From assembly GCA_964249755.1 (NCBI GenBank), contig CAXUDB010000002.1, forward strand, positions 806,001 to 870,000: 64,000 nt of DNA, written 5' to 3'. The stretch is from Ilyomonas sp964249755. GTDB lineage: Bacteria; Bacteroidota; Bacteroidia; Chitinophagales; Chitinophagaceae. Positions 34,683-44,187 of the stretch are shown piece by piece (positions within the stretch are counted from its first letter, which is position 1; each line of letters begins with the position of its first letter). The notes beneath the pieces were generated by a model. It ran no database searches. It saw only the letters and a program-made list of their open reading frames with translations, and was not told the origin of the DNA. A program made the translations under genes and the position numbers.

Positions 34683-36902
34683 CTATAACAGCTTATCCGG
34701 TGTTATGGGCAAATCTCTCACGCGGATACCTGTGGCGTGATAAACGGCATTTGCCACAGCAGCCGCGAAGCCAACGATGGGGATTTCGCCCAAACCCTTG
34801 GCGCCGATGGGCGTGATAACGTCGTCGGATTTATCTATAAAAATCACTTCAATTTCCGGAATGTCGGCGTGAACGGGGACATGATAGTCGGCCAAATCTT
34901 TCACCATCCACCTGCCGTAGCGGTCGTCTATAACGCTTTCCTCGCTAAGCGCCTGACCGATGCCCCAGATTACGCCGCTGTACACCTGGCTTCTGCCCGT
35001 TTTCTCGTTCATGATTTTGCCTGCATCTATAGCAGACACCACGCGATGCATTCTTATTTGCTTAGTTTGGGCATGAACCCGCACCTCTACAAAAGTGGCA
35101 TTGTAGGAATAGCCACTGTATTTCTCCGCTTTTTCGCCGGGCTTTGCATCTAATTTTATTTCAAGCTCCGGCAGGTGAACCTCTTTCAGGATTTGCGCGT
35201 GCGTGATGGAGAAAGATTCTTTGGCAACCGATATTGTTCCCTCATTGAACTTATAATCGGCAATGCCGGTGTTACTCAGTTTTGGATAGCGTGTTTTTAC
35301 CGCGTCAATCAGCTTCCCTTTCAGGGCATCGCACACCTCGTACACAGCAGAACCGACCGAAGTGGTGGTCATGGAACCAAACTGACCCACGGCGGGCGGA
35401 TAGTGGGAATCGCCCAGCTCAAAAGTAATTTTCTCCAACGGAACCCCACTGGCATCTGAAGCGATCTGCGACATGATAGTTGCCGTGCCGGGGCCAACAT
35501 CTGCCGTGGCGCTTTGCAGGGTGAGGCTACCATCGTCTTTCAAAATGGCTTTGACAGAAGTAGGGCTTCTGCGTGCATGATAGATGCCGGTGCACATGCC
35601 TTGCCCAATGAGCCAGTCGCCATCCTGCATTGTGCCGGGCTTCCTGTTTCGCCGCTCCCAGCCAAACTGCGCAGCGCCGCGTTCGTAACACTCATTTAAA
35701 AACTTGCTGCTCCAGGGCAGTTTTTTATCGGGATCTTCGGTAGCATAATTTTTCCGGCGGAACTCGAGCGGGTCCATGTTCAGTGCGTAAGCCATCTCAT
35801 CTACCGCAGACTCGAAGGCAAACATGCCGCTGGATTCGCCGGGTCCGCGCGTCCATGCCGGTGTGCTTACATCGAGCGGAACCACTTTATAGGTGGTGCT
35901 GAGATTTTCGCAGGCGTAAACGACTTTGGTGGCATCCGTCATGCGCTCTACAAACTGCTCGTAGGAAGAAGTATTGCCGAATCCATCGTGTTTGATTGCC
36001 GTAAGTCTTCCGTCTTTATCTGCCCCGATGCTTACTTTTTGGATGGACATGGGTCGGTAGCCGACGTTATTAAACAACTGGTCGCGGGTAAAGACCACTT
36101 TTACCGGTCGCCCGGTTTGTTTTGCGCCGATGGTAGCCGCTATTTCCTGCGGCCATACGCGGGAGGCACCGCCAAAAGCGCCGCCAACAAATTTGGAAAT
36201 GATATGTACATTCTCCTTTGGCAGCTTCCAGGCTTTCATAATGTCTTGCTGCGCAAGCGGAGACGATTGGGTTTTGTTGTACACGGTGAGCTTATCGTCG
36301 CCTTCCCATACCGCGAGGGCAGCGTGTGGCTCCATGGGATTGTGAACCTGGAGGGCAGTGCCGTATTCATGCTCTTCTTTAACCTCTGATGTATTGAATG
36401 CGTTGCTGTTGCCACGCACATGCACCGGTTCTTCTGCTTTTTTGGGTACCTCGGCAGTGGAAAGCGCCGCTTTCAGATTGGTCTGATGCTTTTCCTTTTC
36501 GTATTGTGCTTTAATAAGGGAAGCTGCGTAAGTAGCCTGCTCGAACGTGGCTGCAACTGCCATAGCAATGGGCTGCCCGTTGTAGTGAACCCTGTCATCA
36601 TAAAACACGCGGAAGGCCTGACCTTCGACACGCGGGTCGCTTGTTTTGGCACCGGCGCCCCCGAAGCCGGGCGGCTTGACGGCATTGAGATGCGTGATGA
36701 CGGCAATGACGCCGGGAGCCGTTTCGGCGGCTTTTGTATCTATATTTTTAATTATTCCTTTTGCAATGGTGCTGGTAGCGATGACGCCATAGGCTACGTT
36801 GGGGATTTCGTATTCGTAGGCATATTTCGCCCTGCCGGTAACTTTCAGCTTTCCGTCTACCCGGTTTACCGGCTCGCCAATATGTTCTTTTGGATTGGTC
36901 AT
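34683..36902 (-). CDS. Molybdenum hydroxylase, molybdopterin-binding large subunit (paralogue 2)
   Basis: This 739-residue protein is collinear with the 31841 subunit (HIGEPVNRVDGKLKVTGRAKYAYEY at the start, FVGGAFGGASRVWPQEIAATIGAKQ, TPAWTRGPGESSGMFAFESAVDEMA, QFGSMTTTSVGSAV, catalytic Glu in KGLGEIPIVGFAAAVANA and an identical LPITPDKL end). The two look like an old tandem duplication with diverged substrate pockets (APMRGPGEATGA against PAWTRGPGESSG). It follows the FAD-subunit gene by 6 bp, so it is the operon-integral Mo subunit. It has no signal peptide of its own. Confidence 0.92.
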   Translation of the reverse strand: MTNPKEHIGEPVNRVDGKLKVTGRAKYAYEYEIPNVAYGVIATSTIAKGIIKNIDTKAAETAPGVIAVITHLNAVKPPGFGGAGAKTSDPRVEGQAFRVFYDDRVHYNGQPIAMAVAATFEQATYAASLIKAQYEKEKHQTNLKAALSTAEVPKKAEEPVHVRGNSNAFNTSEVKEEHEYGTALQVHNPMEPHAALAVWEGDDKLTVYNKTQSSPLAQQDIMKAWKLPKENVHIISKFVGGAFGGASRVWPQEIAATIGAKQTGRPVKVVFTRDQLFNNVGYRPMSIQKVSIGADKDGRLTAIKHDGFGNTSSYEQFVERMTDATKVVYACENLSTTYKVVPLDVSTPAWTRGPGESSGMFAFESAVDEMAYALNMDPLEFRRKNYATEDPDKKLPWSSKFLNECYERGAAQFGWERRNRKPGTMQDGDWLIGQGMCTGIYHARRSPTSVKAILKDDGSLTLQSATADVGPGTATIMSQIASDASGVPLEKITFELGDSHYPPAVGQFGSMTTTSVGSAVYEVCDALKGKLIDAVKTRYPKLSNTGIADYKFNEGTISVAKESFSITHAQILKEVHLPELEIKLDAKPGEKAEKYSGYSYNATFVEVRVHAQTKQIRMHRVVSAIDAGKIMNEKTGRSQVYSGVIWGIGQALSEESVIDDRYGRWMVKDLADYHVPVHADIPEIEVIFIDKSDDVITPIGAKGLGEIPIVGFAAAVANAVYHATGIRVRDLPITPDKLL

Positions 36903-36908
36903 GTGCTG

Positions 36909-37898
36909 CTACGCTTTCTTTATGCCTGATGCTACGCTCAATGCCTGGAAGATGGTGTTGGGACTCATTTTCAATTTGAACGCATTGTACTCGTACGCTT
37001 TTGCGCCTTTCATGGCCATGTCTGCCGCGGCTTTAAAATTTTCTTCGGAAGCCGTTTTGCCTCTCAGATATTCTTCCGCCTCTGTTAATCGCCAGGGCTT
37101 GTGTGCCACGCCGCCCATGGCTAACCGCGCGCTGCGGATGGTAGTTCCATTCATATCGAGCGCTGCCGCCACTGACACTAATGCAAATGCATAAGAGTTG
37201 CGGTCGCGCACTTTGAGGTAATAAGAATGCCCGCTGAAGGGATTGTCGGGGATGGTGATGGCGATGATTAATTCATTCGGCGCCAGATTCGTGTCCTTCT
37301 CCGGCGTATCGCCGGGCAAACGATGAAAGTCTGCCATAGGAATGGAACGTTCGCCTTTCGGTCCGCTCACTATTACTGCGGCATCGAGCGCGCGCAGGGC
37401 TACTGCCATATCGCTCGGGTGAACAGCAATGCATTTATCGCTGGTGCCGAAGATAGCGTGCATGCGGTTGTAGCCTTCGAGGGCATCGCAACCACTGCCC
37501 GGCTCTCGCTTATTGCAGCGCATGGCAGTATCGTAGAAGTACTGGCAGCGGGTGCGTTGCAAAAGGTTGCCGCCCGTTGTTGCCATGTTGCGGATTTGCG
37601 CGGAGGCGCCGGCATGGATAGCCATTGACAGCAAGGGGTGATTCTGCAGGATGGTTTTGTCTTCGGCAACGGTAGTGTTTTTTACCAAAGCGCCAATGCG
37701 TGTCTGACTGCCTTGCCGGGTGATGGTTTTTAAAGACAACCTTGTGATGTCGACAAGCTTATCGGGCATTACAATATTGTGCTTCATCAGGTCGAGCAGG
37801 TTGGTGCCGCCGCCGAGAAACTTTGCATTGGTGTTGGCGGAAACGGCGGCTACTGCTGCTTTTGACTCGGCGGGGCGAACGTATTGAAACAATTTCAT
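36909..37898 (-). CDS. Molybdenum hydroxylase, FAD-binding medium subunit
   Basis: From the ATG at 37898 (MKLFQYVRP) the product is 329 residues and shows the FAD-binding motifs of the xanthine dehydrogenase/CO dehydrogenase medium subunit: AKFLGGGTNLLDLMK near residue 32 and TTGGNLLQRTRCQYFYD near residue 108, followed by a Cys-containing segment (MRCNKREPGSGCDALEGYNRMHAIFG) like the extra [4Fe-4S]-binding insertion of PaoB-type subunits, and a C-terminal CO-dehydrogenase flavoprotein domain. It passes electrons from the Fe-S subunit to an acceptor. A 16-codon in-frame extension upstream has no family support. Confidence 0.92.
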   Translation of the reverse strand: MKLFQYVRPAESKAAVAAVSANTNAKFLGGGTNLLDLMKHNIVMPDKLVDITRLSLKTITRQGSQTRIGALVKNTTVAEDKTILQNHPLLSMAIHAGASAQIRNMATTGGNLLQRTRCQYFYDTAMRCNKREPGSGCDALEGYNRMHAIFGTSDKCIAVHPSDMAVALRALDAAVIVSGPKGERSIPMADFHRLPGDTPEKDTNLAPNELIIAITIPDNPFSGHSYYLKVRDRNSYAFALVSVAAALDMNGTTIRSARLAMGGVAHKPWRLTEAEEYLRGKTASEENFKAAADMAMKGAKAYEYNAFKLKMSPNTIFQALSVASGIKKA

Positions 37899-38013
37899 GT
37901 GCTGCGTGTTGTTGCGTGATGATGAGAGGTTTAAAAATGAAGACATGAAGGATACAAAAGCCAGCGAAGTGTTCGGATTTGTGTATAGGGTTTTATCCCT
38001 TTACTCCACCGGT

Positions 38014-38631
38014 TTACACTTTTACGCCGCTTTGTTGCACTTCTTCTATTGCGGCAACGATGTTGGGATAAGCACCACAACGGCAAATATTCCCACTCAT
38101 GAATTCGCGGATGTCGTCGCGATTGGTCGCATGTCCTTCGCGGATGCAGGCAACGGCACTCATGATTTGCCCCGGTGTGCAGTAGCCGCACTGGAAGCCA
38201 TCGTGTTTGATGAAAGCGGTTTGCACCGGGTGCAATTCTTCACCGCTTGCAAGACCTTCAATGGTAGTCACTTTTGCACCATCGGTGGTAGCGGCGAGTG
38301 TGAGACACGAGAGAACGCGTTCGCCATCAATATGCACCGTGCAGGCGCCGCACTGCCCGTAATCGCAGCCTTTCTTAGTGCCGGTCATGTGCAGGTTTTC
38401 GCGCAGCAGATCGAGCAGCGAGGTACGCGGGTCAATGCTCAGCGAATGCTTTTCGCCGTTGATGTTTACGCTGAGCGGAACGTTTTCTAAAGCGGTGGCA
38501 ATCTTTTCATCAAACCCATTGTTCGCCGCATTGATGGCGGCTGCAGGCGTGAGTGTGACGGCTGCGATAACGCCGGATTTTTTAAGAAAACTTCGCCGCG
38601 ATTCGTTGGGAACTTTTGAGTCTTCGTTCAT
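38014..38631 (-). CDS. Molybdenum hydroxylase, Tat-exported [2Fe-2S] small subunit
   Basis: The 205-residue protein starts with a twin-arginine signal (SRRSFLKKSGVIAAVTL, about residue 11) and then carries two [2Fe-2S] clusters of the family: plant-ferredoxin type GCDYGQCGACTVHIDGE with RVLSCLT, and the helical domain with QCGYCTPGQIMS and NICRCGAY. It matches PaoA-like small subunits of periplasmic aldehyde oxidoreductases. The folded three-subunit complex can be carried through Tat on this one signal, so the whole enzyme is probably periplasmic. It is first in the operon (Fe-S, FAD, Mo2, Mo1 in order). Confidence 0.93.
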   Translation of the reverse strand: MNEDSKVPNESRRSFLKKSGVIAAVTLTPAAAINAANNGFDEKIATALENVPLSVNINGEKHSLSIDPRTSLLDLLRENLHMTGTKKGCDYGQCGACTVHIDGERVLSCLTLAATTDGAKVTTIEGLASGEELHPVQTAFIKHDGFQCGYCTPGQIMSAVACIREGHATNRDDIREFMSGNICRCGAYPNIVAAIEEVQQSGVKV

Positions 38632-38896
38632 AATACGATACCCGTTTGTGTAATGAGAAATGGTGTTTATCCGGATGGAATAATGAGTGCGATTAAGCGA
38701 TGGCTAATATTAAAATGTTAACAAGAACTATGCTTGTTTGTGAAGCGGGGACACGGCTGCTGTGTATTCTTCTGTGGTATTTGCTTTTTTAAAGGCGAAT
38801 GCATTGGGTGCAGGACGCGAGGTGACATTTGAGTTAATGAATGTTCTGCATGAACCGTTATAATCACGCGCTAAAACTATAAAAAAGAGAAGATCC

Positions 38897-39886
38897 TTAC
38901 CCTTTCAATTTCAACAACTGATCTGCATTCCCGTGCGTTATCTTTTCCTTCTCTTCTGCCGGCAAATTCATCTCATTCAGAAACTTTTGACCGGCAGCAT
39001 TCGGACTATAAGGATAATCAACTGAAAATAATATCCTGTCGGCACTGAAAGTATCTAATGCAAGCTGAAACGGAGGTTGCGTAAACAAACCGCTAGTGGT
39101 AATCCATACATTGCTTTTGAGCACTTCGCTTACAGCGCGCTTCAGGCCTGCGTCTTTATAGATGTTGTCTATTCGGTCCATCATCATTGGCAGCATTTCG
39201 CCCATGTGGCCAATAATCATTTTCAAATTCGGATATTTATCCCATGTACCTGCCAATATCATCCGCAGAATATGTATCGCCGTCTCCGAATGCCAGCCCC
39301 AGCCTGCAATAGAAAGCGTGAAGCCCAGCGAGCCGGGGAGATTATTATAATACACATCATTCACGGCTTTGATAGGAAGATTGGGATGCAAATAAATGGG
39401 TACATCCAGTGCTTCGGCTTTTGCCAGGACGGGAGCAAATTGAGCATCGTCGAGAAACTTATCATTCGTAGTTCCGTTGATCATCGTGCCGCAAAAGCTG
39501 AGTTCTTTTACCGCACGCTCCAGTACTACCGCCGCTGCTTCCGGCGCTTTCATAGGAAGCACGGCAAACGCCGCAAAGCGGTCAGGATGCGCATCCACTC
39601 GCTTTTTTATCTCATCGTTATAATCTTTTGCAAACAGAACAGCTTCCGATGGTTCTAAAATATCTCCGCCGGGTGCGGTAACAGATAATACCTGCATTGT
39701 GATGCCAGTTTTATTCATGTCAGCAATGCGTTCTTCTCCTACTTCTTCTAATTGGCGCTGCACGCGGTTCATAGGTGAGGCATCACTATCGGGGTTTGCC
39801 CAGCCGCGCGCTATGCGGGCTTCTTTGCTGATGCGGTCGTCGAACTGTGGGAAGCTGATGTGTTCTTCTAATGTTACGACTCTCAT
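38897..39886 (-). CDS. Amidohydrolase-2/ACMSD-family metal-dependent decarboxylase or hydrolase
   Basis: The 329-residue TIM-barrel protein matches the amidohydrolase-2 group that includes ACMSD and aryl-acid decarboxylases such as gamma-resorcylate decarboxylase. It starts VVTLEEH (metal ligand Glu/His), has IYLHPNLP with the next His, the segment MIIGHMGEMLPMMMDRID and a late metal Asp in ILFSVDYPYSPN. Substrates in this group are often aromatic carboxylic acids. Lying 265 bp upstream of the molybdenum hydroxylase operon on the same strand, it could act in the same catabolic route, but no promoter evidence links them. It has no signal peptide, so it is cytoplasmic. Confidence 0.88.
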   Translation of the reverse strand: MRVVTLEEHISFPQFDDRISKEARIARGWANPDSDASPMNRVQRQLEEVGEERIADMNKTGITMQVLSVTAPGGDILEPSEAVLFAKDYNDEIKKRVDAHPDRFAAFAVLPMKAPEAAAVVLERAVKELSFCGTMINGTTNDKFLDDAQFAPVLAKAEALDVPIYLHPNLPIKAVNDVYYNNLPGSLGFTLSIAGWGWHSETAIHILRMILAGTWDKYPNLKMIIGHMGEMLPMMMDRIDNIYKDAGLKRAVSEVLKSNVWITTSGLFTQPPFQLALDTFSADRILFSVDYPYSPNAAGQKFLNEMNLPAEEKEKITHGNADQLLKLKG

Positions 39887-40320
39887 AGATGATTTCTTTT
39901 TAATTATCTGTCTGCAAAATAGAAGCCTTCTCTTTTCATAATAAAGTATTAGTGCAACACACTTAAGGCAGAGATACAGCGCTCATTGCTGAGGAGGCAA
40001 AGGAATTAGATTAAAATTTGAATTATGATCGCTTTTTAATTAAAGGCCGGTAGAAGTATGCTGACCGCTCGACACCTCAAGTCTTAATAGATGACAATTT
40101 TATTTTTCTGTCCTGTTTGTTCTGTTTTAATGTTTGTAACAAGATATTTGGTGGCGATCAATTCGCCACAATAGATATTCCGTGCTATTCATTTTAAAAA
40201 GTGATAAGGACAGCAAATTTTTTGCATTGAGAAAGCGAAAAATGCCGGAGGAGCGAGAGTTTTTGACAAGTGGAAAATAAATAAAGGCTTGCAAACCATT
40301 GATTTACAAGCCTTTTAATG
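39887..40320. other. Gene-free region between amidohydrolase and tRNA-Leu
   Basis: I see no gene in this A/T-rich 434-bp stretch. Its right end holds the tRNA-Leu terminator; the left end should contain the amidohydrolase promoter on the minus strand. Confidence 0.5.
40270..40316 (-). terminator. Intrinsic terminator of tRNA-Leu
   Basis: AAAGGCTTG (40283-40291) pairs with CAAGCCTTT (40307-40315) over a 15-nt loop. On the minus strand the stem follows the tRNA 3' end by 5 nt and is followed by TTTATTTATTTT. Confidence 0.8.
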
Positions 40321-40404
40321 TGCCCAGGACTGGATTCGAACCAGCACATCCTTACGAACGCTGCGACCTGAACACAGTGCGTCTACCAATTTCGCCACCT
40401 GGGC
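40321..40404 (-). tRNA. tRNA-Leu(CAG)
   Basis: Read on the minus strand, the 84-nt class II tRNA has acceptor GCCCAGG/CCTGGGC with discriminator A, the Leu-type D-arm GCGAAATTGGTAGACGC, anticodon stem CTGTG/CGCAG (one G-U) with loop TTCAGGT (anticodon CAG), a variable arm and the T-arm CTGGTTCGAATCCAG. CCA is not encoded. Confidence 0.95.
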
Positions 40405-40546
40405 AGGTTATTGTGTCAGGGCTGCAAATATAGGGCAAGAGGCAAGAAACCCAAATCCTTTTTCAAACATTTCGGCTATCTTTTTCTTAGTGCTTTTATA
40501 CCTTCTACAACAAAACACATCATACCTCTCACCGTTAATAAATACA

Positions 40547-41524
40547 TTACAATACCATCAAACTACATCCCCGCAAATCGCTGTTGTCTCTTCGTCCTAA
40601 CACCTCAAAGTTTCCGTCATCGTGTATAATGCTTACATCATCTGTAGCGATAAATGCACAACTGTCGCGGTTTGCTAAATCAATGATGTTCAATACACCT
40701 TTACCAGTTGAACTTATCAGTAGCGGGTCATCTTCATCGCGCACCATCATTTTCATCCACGGCGGACATTGATAAATGCCGTTGCCCTTTGAATATGCTT
40801 GGCTCAGCAGCTCCGTCATGCCATATTCTGAATGGATGGTTTTAACACCAAAAGCCTCTCTTAAAAGGTAGTGTACTTCTTCCCTTGTCATTTCTTCTTT
40901 TCTTCCCTTCATTCCTCCTGTTTCCATAATGGTGGTATGGCGCAAATGCATAGGGCAGGCAGCCGCAAAGTCGAGCAAGGCATAGGTAACGCCAATGAGC
41001 ACGGTGCGCTGCCCTTGCTGCTCTAACTGCTGTAACGTTGTTTGTAATTTATCAAAATCAGTAAGATAGAAACCACTATGTCGATGCTCTGACCGGCGGA
41101 TAAGTTCATCTACCATATACACTAATGAAGAGCCTTCGCGCTCTAAATAGGAGGGAAGCAAACCAATGATGCACAACTCTTCCGGCGCCTCATAAAAAAG
41201 TCTGAATGCAGCCAAAAAACTCTGCCTGTAAAAAGCTACTTCCTTCACATAATGCCGGCTGTTAACTGTTTGTGTAGTGCCACTGCTGGTGAAAATAATC
41301 TCCGGCGTAAATGTTCCGGTACTAACGGTATCGGTTTTAAAAAAAGAGATGGGCAGGAACGGGATGTCCGTGAGTCGGACAACGCTGTCAGGCTGAACAC
41401 GCAAAGCATCGCACCAACGGCGATATACTGCATTGTGTTGATATTGATAACGGAACAGACGTATCGCGTGCTCATCGTTCCAATGCAGTTCTTCAAAAAT
41501 ATTGCTAACAAAAATATCCATCAC
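40547..41524 (-). CDS. LuxE-like acyl-protein synthetase / acyl transferase
   Basis: The 325-residue protein matches the LuxE/PaaK-like adenylate-forming family: a WCDALRV.. LPISFFKTD segment, the phosphate-binding loop IIFTSSGTTQTVNSRHYV near residue 80, TIMETGGMKGRKEEMTREEV near residue 205, SEYGMTELLSQAYS near residue 240 and a late nucleotide-binding Asp (CAFIATDDVSII). LuxE activates fatty acids as acyl-AMP and transfers them to a protein Cys; in Bacteroidetes the partner is not known. It is divergent from the lipoprotein gene at 41582, sharing a 57-bp intergenic promoter region. Confidence 0.85.
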   Translation of the reverse strand: MMDIFVSNIFEELHWNDEHAIRLFRYQYQHNAVYRRWCDALRVQPDSVVRLTDIPFLPISFFKTDTVSTGTFTPEIIFTSSGTTQTVNSRHYVKEVAFYRQSFLAAFRLFYEAPEELCIIGLLPSYLEREGSSLVYMVDELIRRSEHRHSGFYLTDFDKLQTTLQQLEQQGQRTVLIGVTYALLDFAAACPMHLRHTTIMETGGMKGRKEEMTREEVHYLLREAFGVKTIHSEYGMTELLSQAYSKGNGIYQCPPWMKMMVRDEDDPLLISSTGKGVLNIIDLANRDSCAFIATDDVSIIHDDGNFEVLGRRDNSDLRGCSLMVL

Positions 41525-41581
41525 AATAAAGCTGTACCTTGTTTTGTTTACATTTGATATATAATCGACACAAAGAGATTG

Positions 41582-42073
41582 ATGAAAGCAAAAGTATTGA
41601 TCGTATCGCTAAGCCTCATTATTCTGTCTGCCTGTTCGAAAGACAAGTACGACACAAAACCTACGCTAACCTTTGAAAACATTAGCGGCAGTGAGTTTGC
41701 ACAGCGTCAAAATGTTATCATCAAGCTGCGCCTTACCGATAAAGAGGGCGATTTTACATCAGATTCAGGATCTACTTCTTATCTCGATCAACCTCTGTAT
41801 TACAGGAGGGTCTCTCTTGTTTGCACAGACCCTGATGATACGATACCGCAGATGTATGATATTCCCCGCTTTACGTCCCGTAAATATCTTGATGCGCATA
41901 TTGATGTTAATTTTACATACGCCTCTCAAGATGGCCCGTATGCTTCTATAGACCGCTCGCTATGTGCAACACAAAGGGATGATTCTCTCTATTTCCAATT
42001 CTGGGTAAAAGATGCCGCCGGCAATGTAAGCGATACTGTAAAGACGCCCACCTTTAGGCTTCTAAAGGAATAA
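41582..42073 (+). CDS. Predicted lipoprotein of unknown function
   Basis: From the ATG at 41582 the 163-residue product has a lipoprotein signal (VSLSLIILSAC, Cys at residue 18). The mature chain is acidic and beta-like (LTFENISGSEFAQRQNVIIKLRLTDKEGDF.. FQFWVKDAAGNVSDTVKTP), ending in an Ig-like pattern. That DxxGNxSDT tail is typical of cadherin/fibronectin-like folds in Bacteroidetes surface lipoproteins. No enzyme motif is visible. The next gene starts 3 bp later, so they form an operon. Confidence 0.8.
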   Translation: MKAKVLIVSLSLIILSACSKDKYDTKPTLTFENISGSEFAQRQNVIIKLRLTDKEGDFTSDSGSTSYLDQPLYYRRVSLVCTDPDDTIPQMYDIPRFTSRKYLDAHIDVNFTYASQDGPYASIDRSLCATQRDDSLYFQFWVKDAAGNVSDTVKTPTFRLLKE

Positions 42074-42076
42074 GCA

Positions 42077-42988
42077 GTGCTGAAAAAGCTTGCCAATGTT
42101 GCACTGTTTGGAAATTACTACCTTGCACTGTGTATTGTGGCGCTCGCTGTAGAAACGGGTTGCAAGAATAATTTTAGTATAGCAAACCCTGTTTTTTACA
42201 TTGCCCTTTTCCTCTCGGTAGTGGTTTATTATACCTACGCTTATATAGGGGAAGGGACAGTTGCTATGGCTTCTAATGCCCGCTCATTTTGGTACTCCCG
42301 TAATCACAGGCTGATCCGGTTCACACAGTTTTTTTATACGATTCTCATTGTCAGTTCCTGTCTTTTTTTAGCTTGGCACTATTCTACTTCTCTTTCTATT
42401 TGGCGTGCGGTAGAATGGTTCTTGGTTCTGCTGTTTCCACTTGTTGCATTATTGTATTATGGCGTTATCTTCCCTGCGCAATTGCGATATAAGCTGCGCA
42501 ATGTTGCCTGGCTGAAACCGTTTGTAATTGGTTTTGTTTGCACAGGCAGTATTGTGGTTTATCCCTTGCTGTTTCACACTTTGGAAGAAGGAACGCGTTT
42601 ACACCTGTCATACGCCATCGTTCATTATTTCTTTACCAACTGGCTTTTTACATCAGCTATTGCTATTATGTTCGATATTAAAGATTTTGCTTCCGATCAT
42701 AATATTCAACTAAAGACTTTTGTTGTAAGCAGGGGCTTGCGATACACCCTCTTTTTCATCCTGTTGCCTCTTGCTATATTTAGTTATTTTTCTTTTTTTC
42801 TGTTTGCATTAGCCAGGCAGTTTTCTCCCCAGCAAATCGCCATCAATACCATTCCTTTTTTCCTGCTGCTGCTGGCTGCCACCTCGTTGCGCCATCGAAA
42901 AGGCATACTTTATTATCTTATCGTGATAGATGGCTTGCTGCTGGTGAAAGCGGTATTTGGCATCGCTGCAATGACCTGGTTCAATTAA
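42077..42988 (+). CDS. UbiA-like polytopic membrane protein lacking the first Asp motif
   Basis: The 303-residue protein has about nine hydrophobic helices and, near residue 200, MFDIKDFASDHNIQLKT, which fits the second Asp-rich motif (D-x-K-D-x-x-x-D) of UbiA-family prenyltransferases. The first motif (N-D-x-x-D) is not found; the corresponding loop reads SFWYSRNHRLIRF. It may be a divergent or non-catalytic member. A GTG at 42077 starts it 3 bp after the lipoprotein stop. Neighbouring genes do not show an isoprenoid pathway, so no substrate can be proposed. Confidence 0.7.
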   Translation: MLKKLANVALFGNYYLALCIVALAVETGCKNNFSIANPVFYIALFLSVVVYYTYAYIGEGTVAMASNARSFWYSRNHRLIRFTQFFYTILIVSSCLFLAWHYSTSLSIWRAVEWFLVLLFPLVALLYYGVIFPAQLRYKLRNVAWLKPFVIGFVCTGSIVVYPLLFHTLEEGTRLHLSYAIVHYFFTNWLFTSAIAIMFDIKDFASDHNIQLKTFVVSRGLRYTLFFILLPLAIFSYFSFFLFALARQFSPQQIAINTIPFFLLLLAATSLRHRKGILYYLIVIDGLLLVKAVFGIAAMTWFN

Positions 42989-43036
42989 AGCCCTCCCTTA
43001 TTACCTTTGCCCGCTTTTCATTTTTAAAACATTATC

Positions 43037-44158
43037 ATGGCTAAACAAAAAGAAACGATAGTTCCAGAGAAGAAACCGGTACTTACAGAAACTTCGCTCC
43101 AATTCTTTCGCAATTATATCAACAATGCATCTCCTGTTGGCTTTGAAAGCAGCGGGCAGCGCCTGTGGCTAGACTACATCAAGCCTTATATTCATACAAC
43201 GATTACAGACCCCTACGGCACTGCGGTTGGTGTGATTAACCCGGATGCGCCGTTTAAAGTGGTGATTGAAGCGCATGCTGATGAAATCAGCTGGTTTGTA
43301 AATTACATCAACGACCAAGGCTTCATTTATTTAAAAAGAAACGGTGGTGTAGATCACCAGATTGCCCCTTCCATGCGTGTATTTGTATGGGGCAAAAAAG
43401 GTCCGGTAAAAGCGGTATTCGGGTGGCCTGCCATTCATACCCGCCTCAGCAACAACGATGCAAAGGAACCCACGCCCAAAGTAGAAAATCTTTGCCTTGA
43501 TTGTGGTGCGCGCAACAAAAAAGAAGTGGAAGAACTGGGCATTCATGTTGGCGCTGTAGTTACTTACCAGGATGGTTTCGATGAGCTGGCGAACAATTAT
43601 TTCGTGGGTCGTGCCATGGATAACCGCGTAGGCGGTTTTATGATTGCCGAGGTAGCGCGTTTGCTAAAGGAAAACAATGTTACACTGCCGTTTGGTTTAT
43701 ATATCGTAAATGCCGTTCAGGAAGAGATTGGCCTGCGTGGTGCAGAGATGATTGCCCGCCGCATCAAACCCAATGTGGCAATCGTAACTGACGTAACTCA
43801 CGACACCCAAACGCCGATGATTAATAAAATACTGGAAGGTGATATTGCCTGTGGCAAAGGTCCTTCGCTGGCATATGGACCTGCCGTGCATAACAAGCTG
43901 CTGGACCTCGTGCTGGATGTTGCCGAAAAAAGCAGCATCGCTGTGCAAAACCGCACGGTAAGCCGCAGCACGGGCACAGATACTGATAGCTTTGCGTATG
44001 CCAACGATGGCTGCCCGAGCGTGCTTATCTCTATTCCTTTGCGATACATGCACACTACCGTTGAGATGCTGCACAAAGATGATATTGAAAACACCATCCG
44101 CCTGATTTATGATACTTTGCTGACACTGAAACCGGAAACGGATTTGAGTTATTTCTAG
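43037..44158 (+). CDS. M42-family aminopeptidase
   Basis: The 373-residue protein matches the M42 glutamyl-aminopeptidase/TET family of dodecameric, two-metal cytoplasmic aminopeptidases. Visible motifs are ASPVGFESSGQ near residue 32, IEAHADEISWFV (metal His) near residue 77, FVGRAMDNRVGGFM (metal Asp) near residue 192, NAVQEEIGLRGAEMIA (catalytic Glu pair) near residue 225, VTDVTHDTQTP, and RYMHTTVEMLHKDDI (last metal His) near residue 340. Length fits the family (about 350). A perfect intrinsic terminator starts 30 bp after the stop. Confidence 0.93.
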   Translation: MAKQKETIVPEKKPVLTETSLQFFRNYINNASPVGFESSGQRLWLDYIKPYIHTTITDPYGTAVGVINPDAPFKVVIEAHADEISWFVNYINDQGFIYLKRNGGVDHQIAPSMRVFVWGKKGPVKAVFGWPAIHTRLSNNDAKEPTPKVENLCLDCGARNKKEVEELGIHVGAVVTYQDGFDELANNYFVGRAMDNRVGGFMIAEVARLLKENNVTLPFGLYIVNAVQEEIGLRGAEMIARRIKPNVAIVTDVTHDTQTPMINKILEGDIACGKGPSLAYGPAVHNKLLDLVLDVAEKSSIAVQNRTVSRSTGTDTDSFAYANDGCPSVLISIPLRYMHTTVEMLHKDDIENTIRLIYDTLLTLKPETDLSYF

Positions 44159-44187
44159 TAGTTAAAACAAATATTGTAGTATCTATG

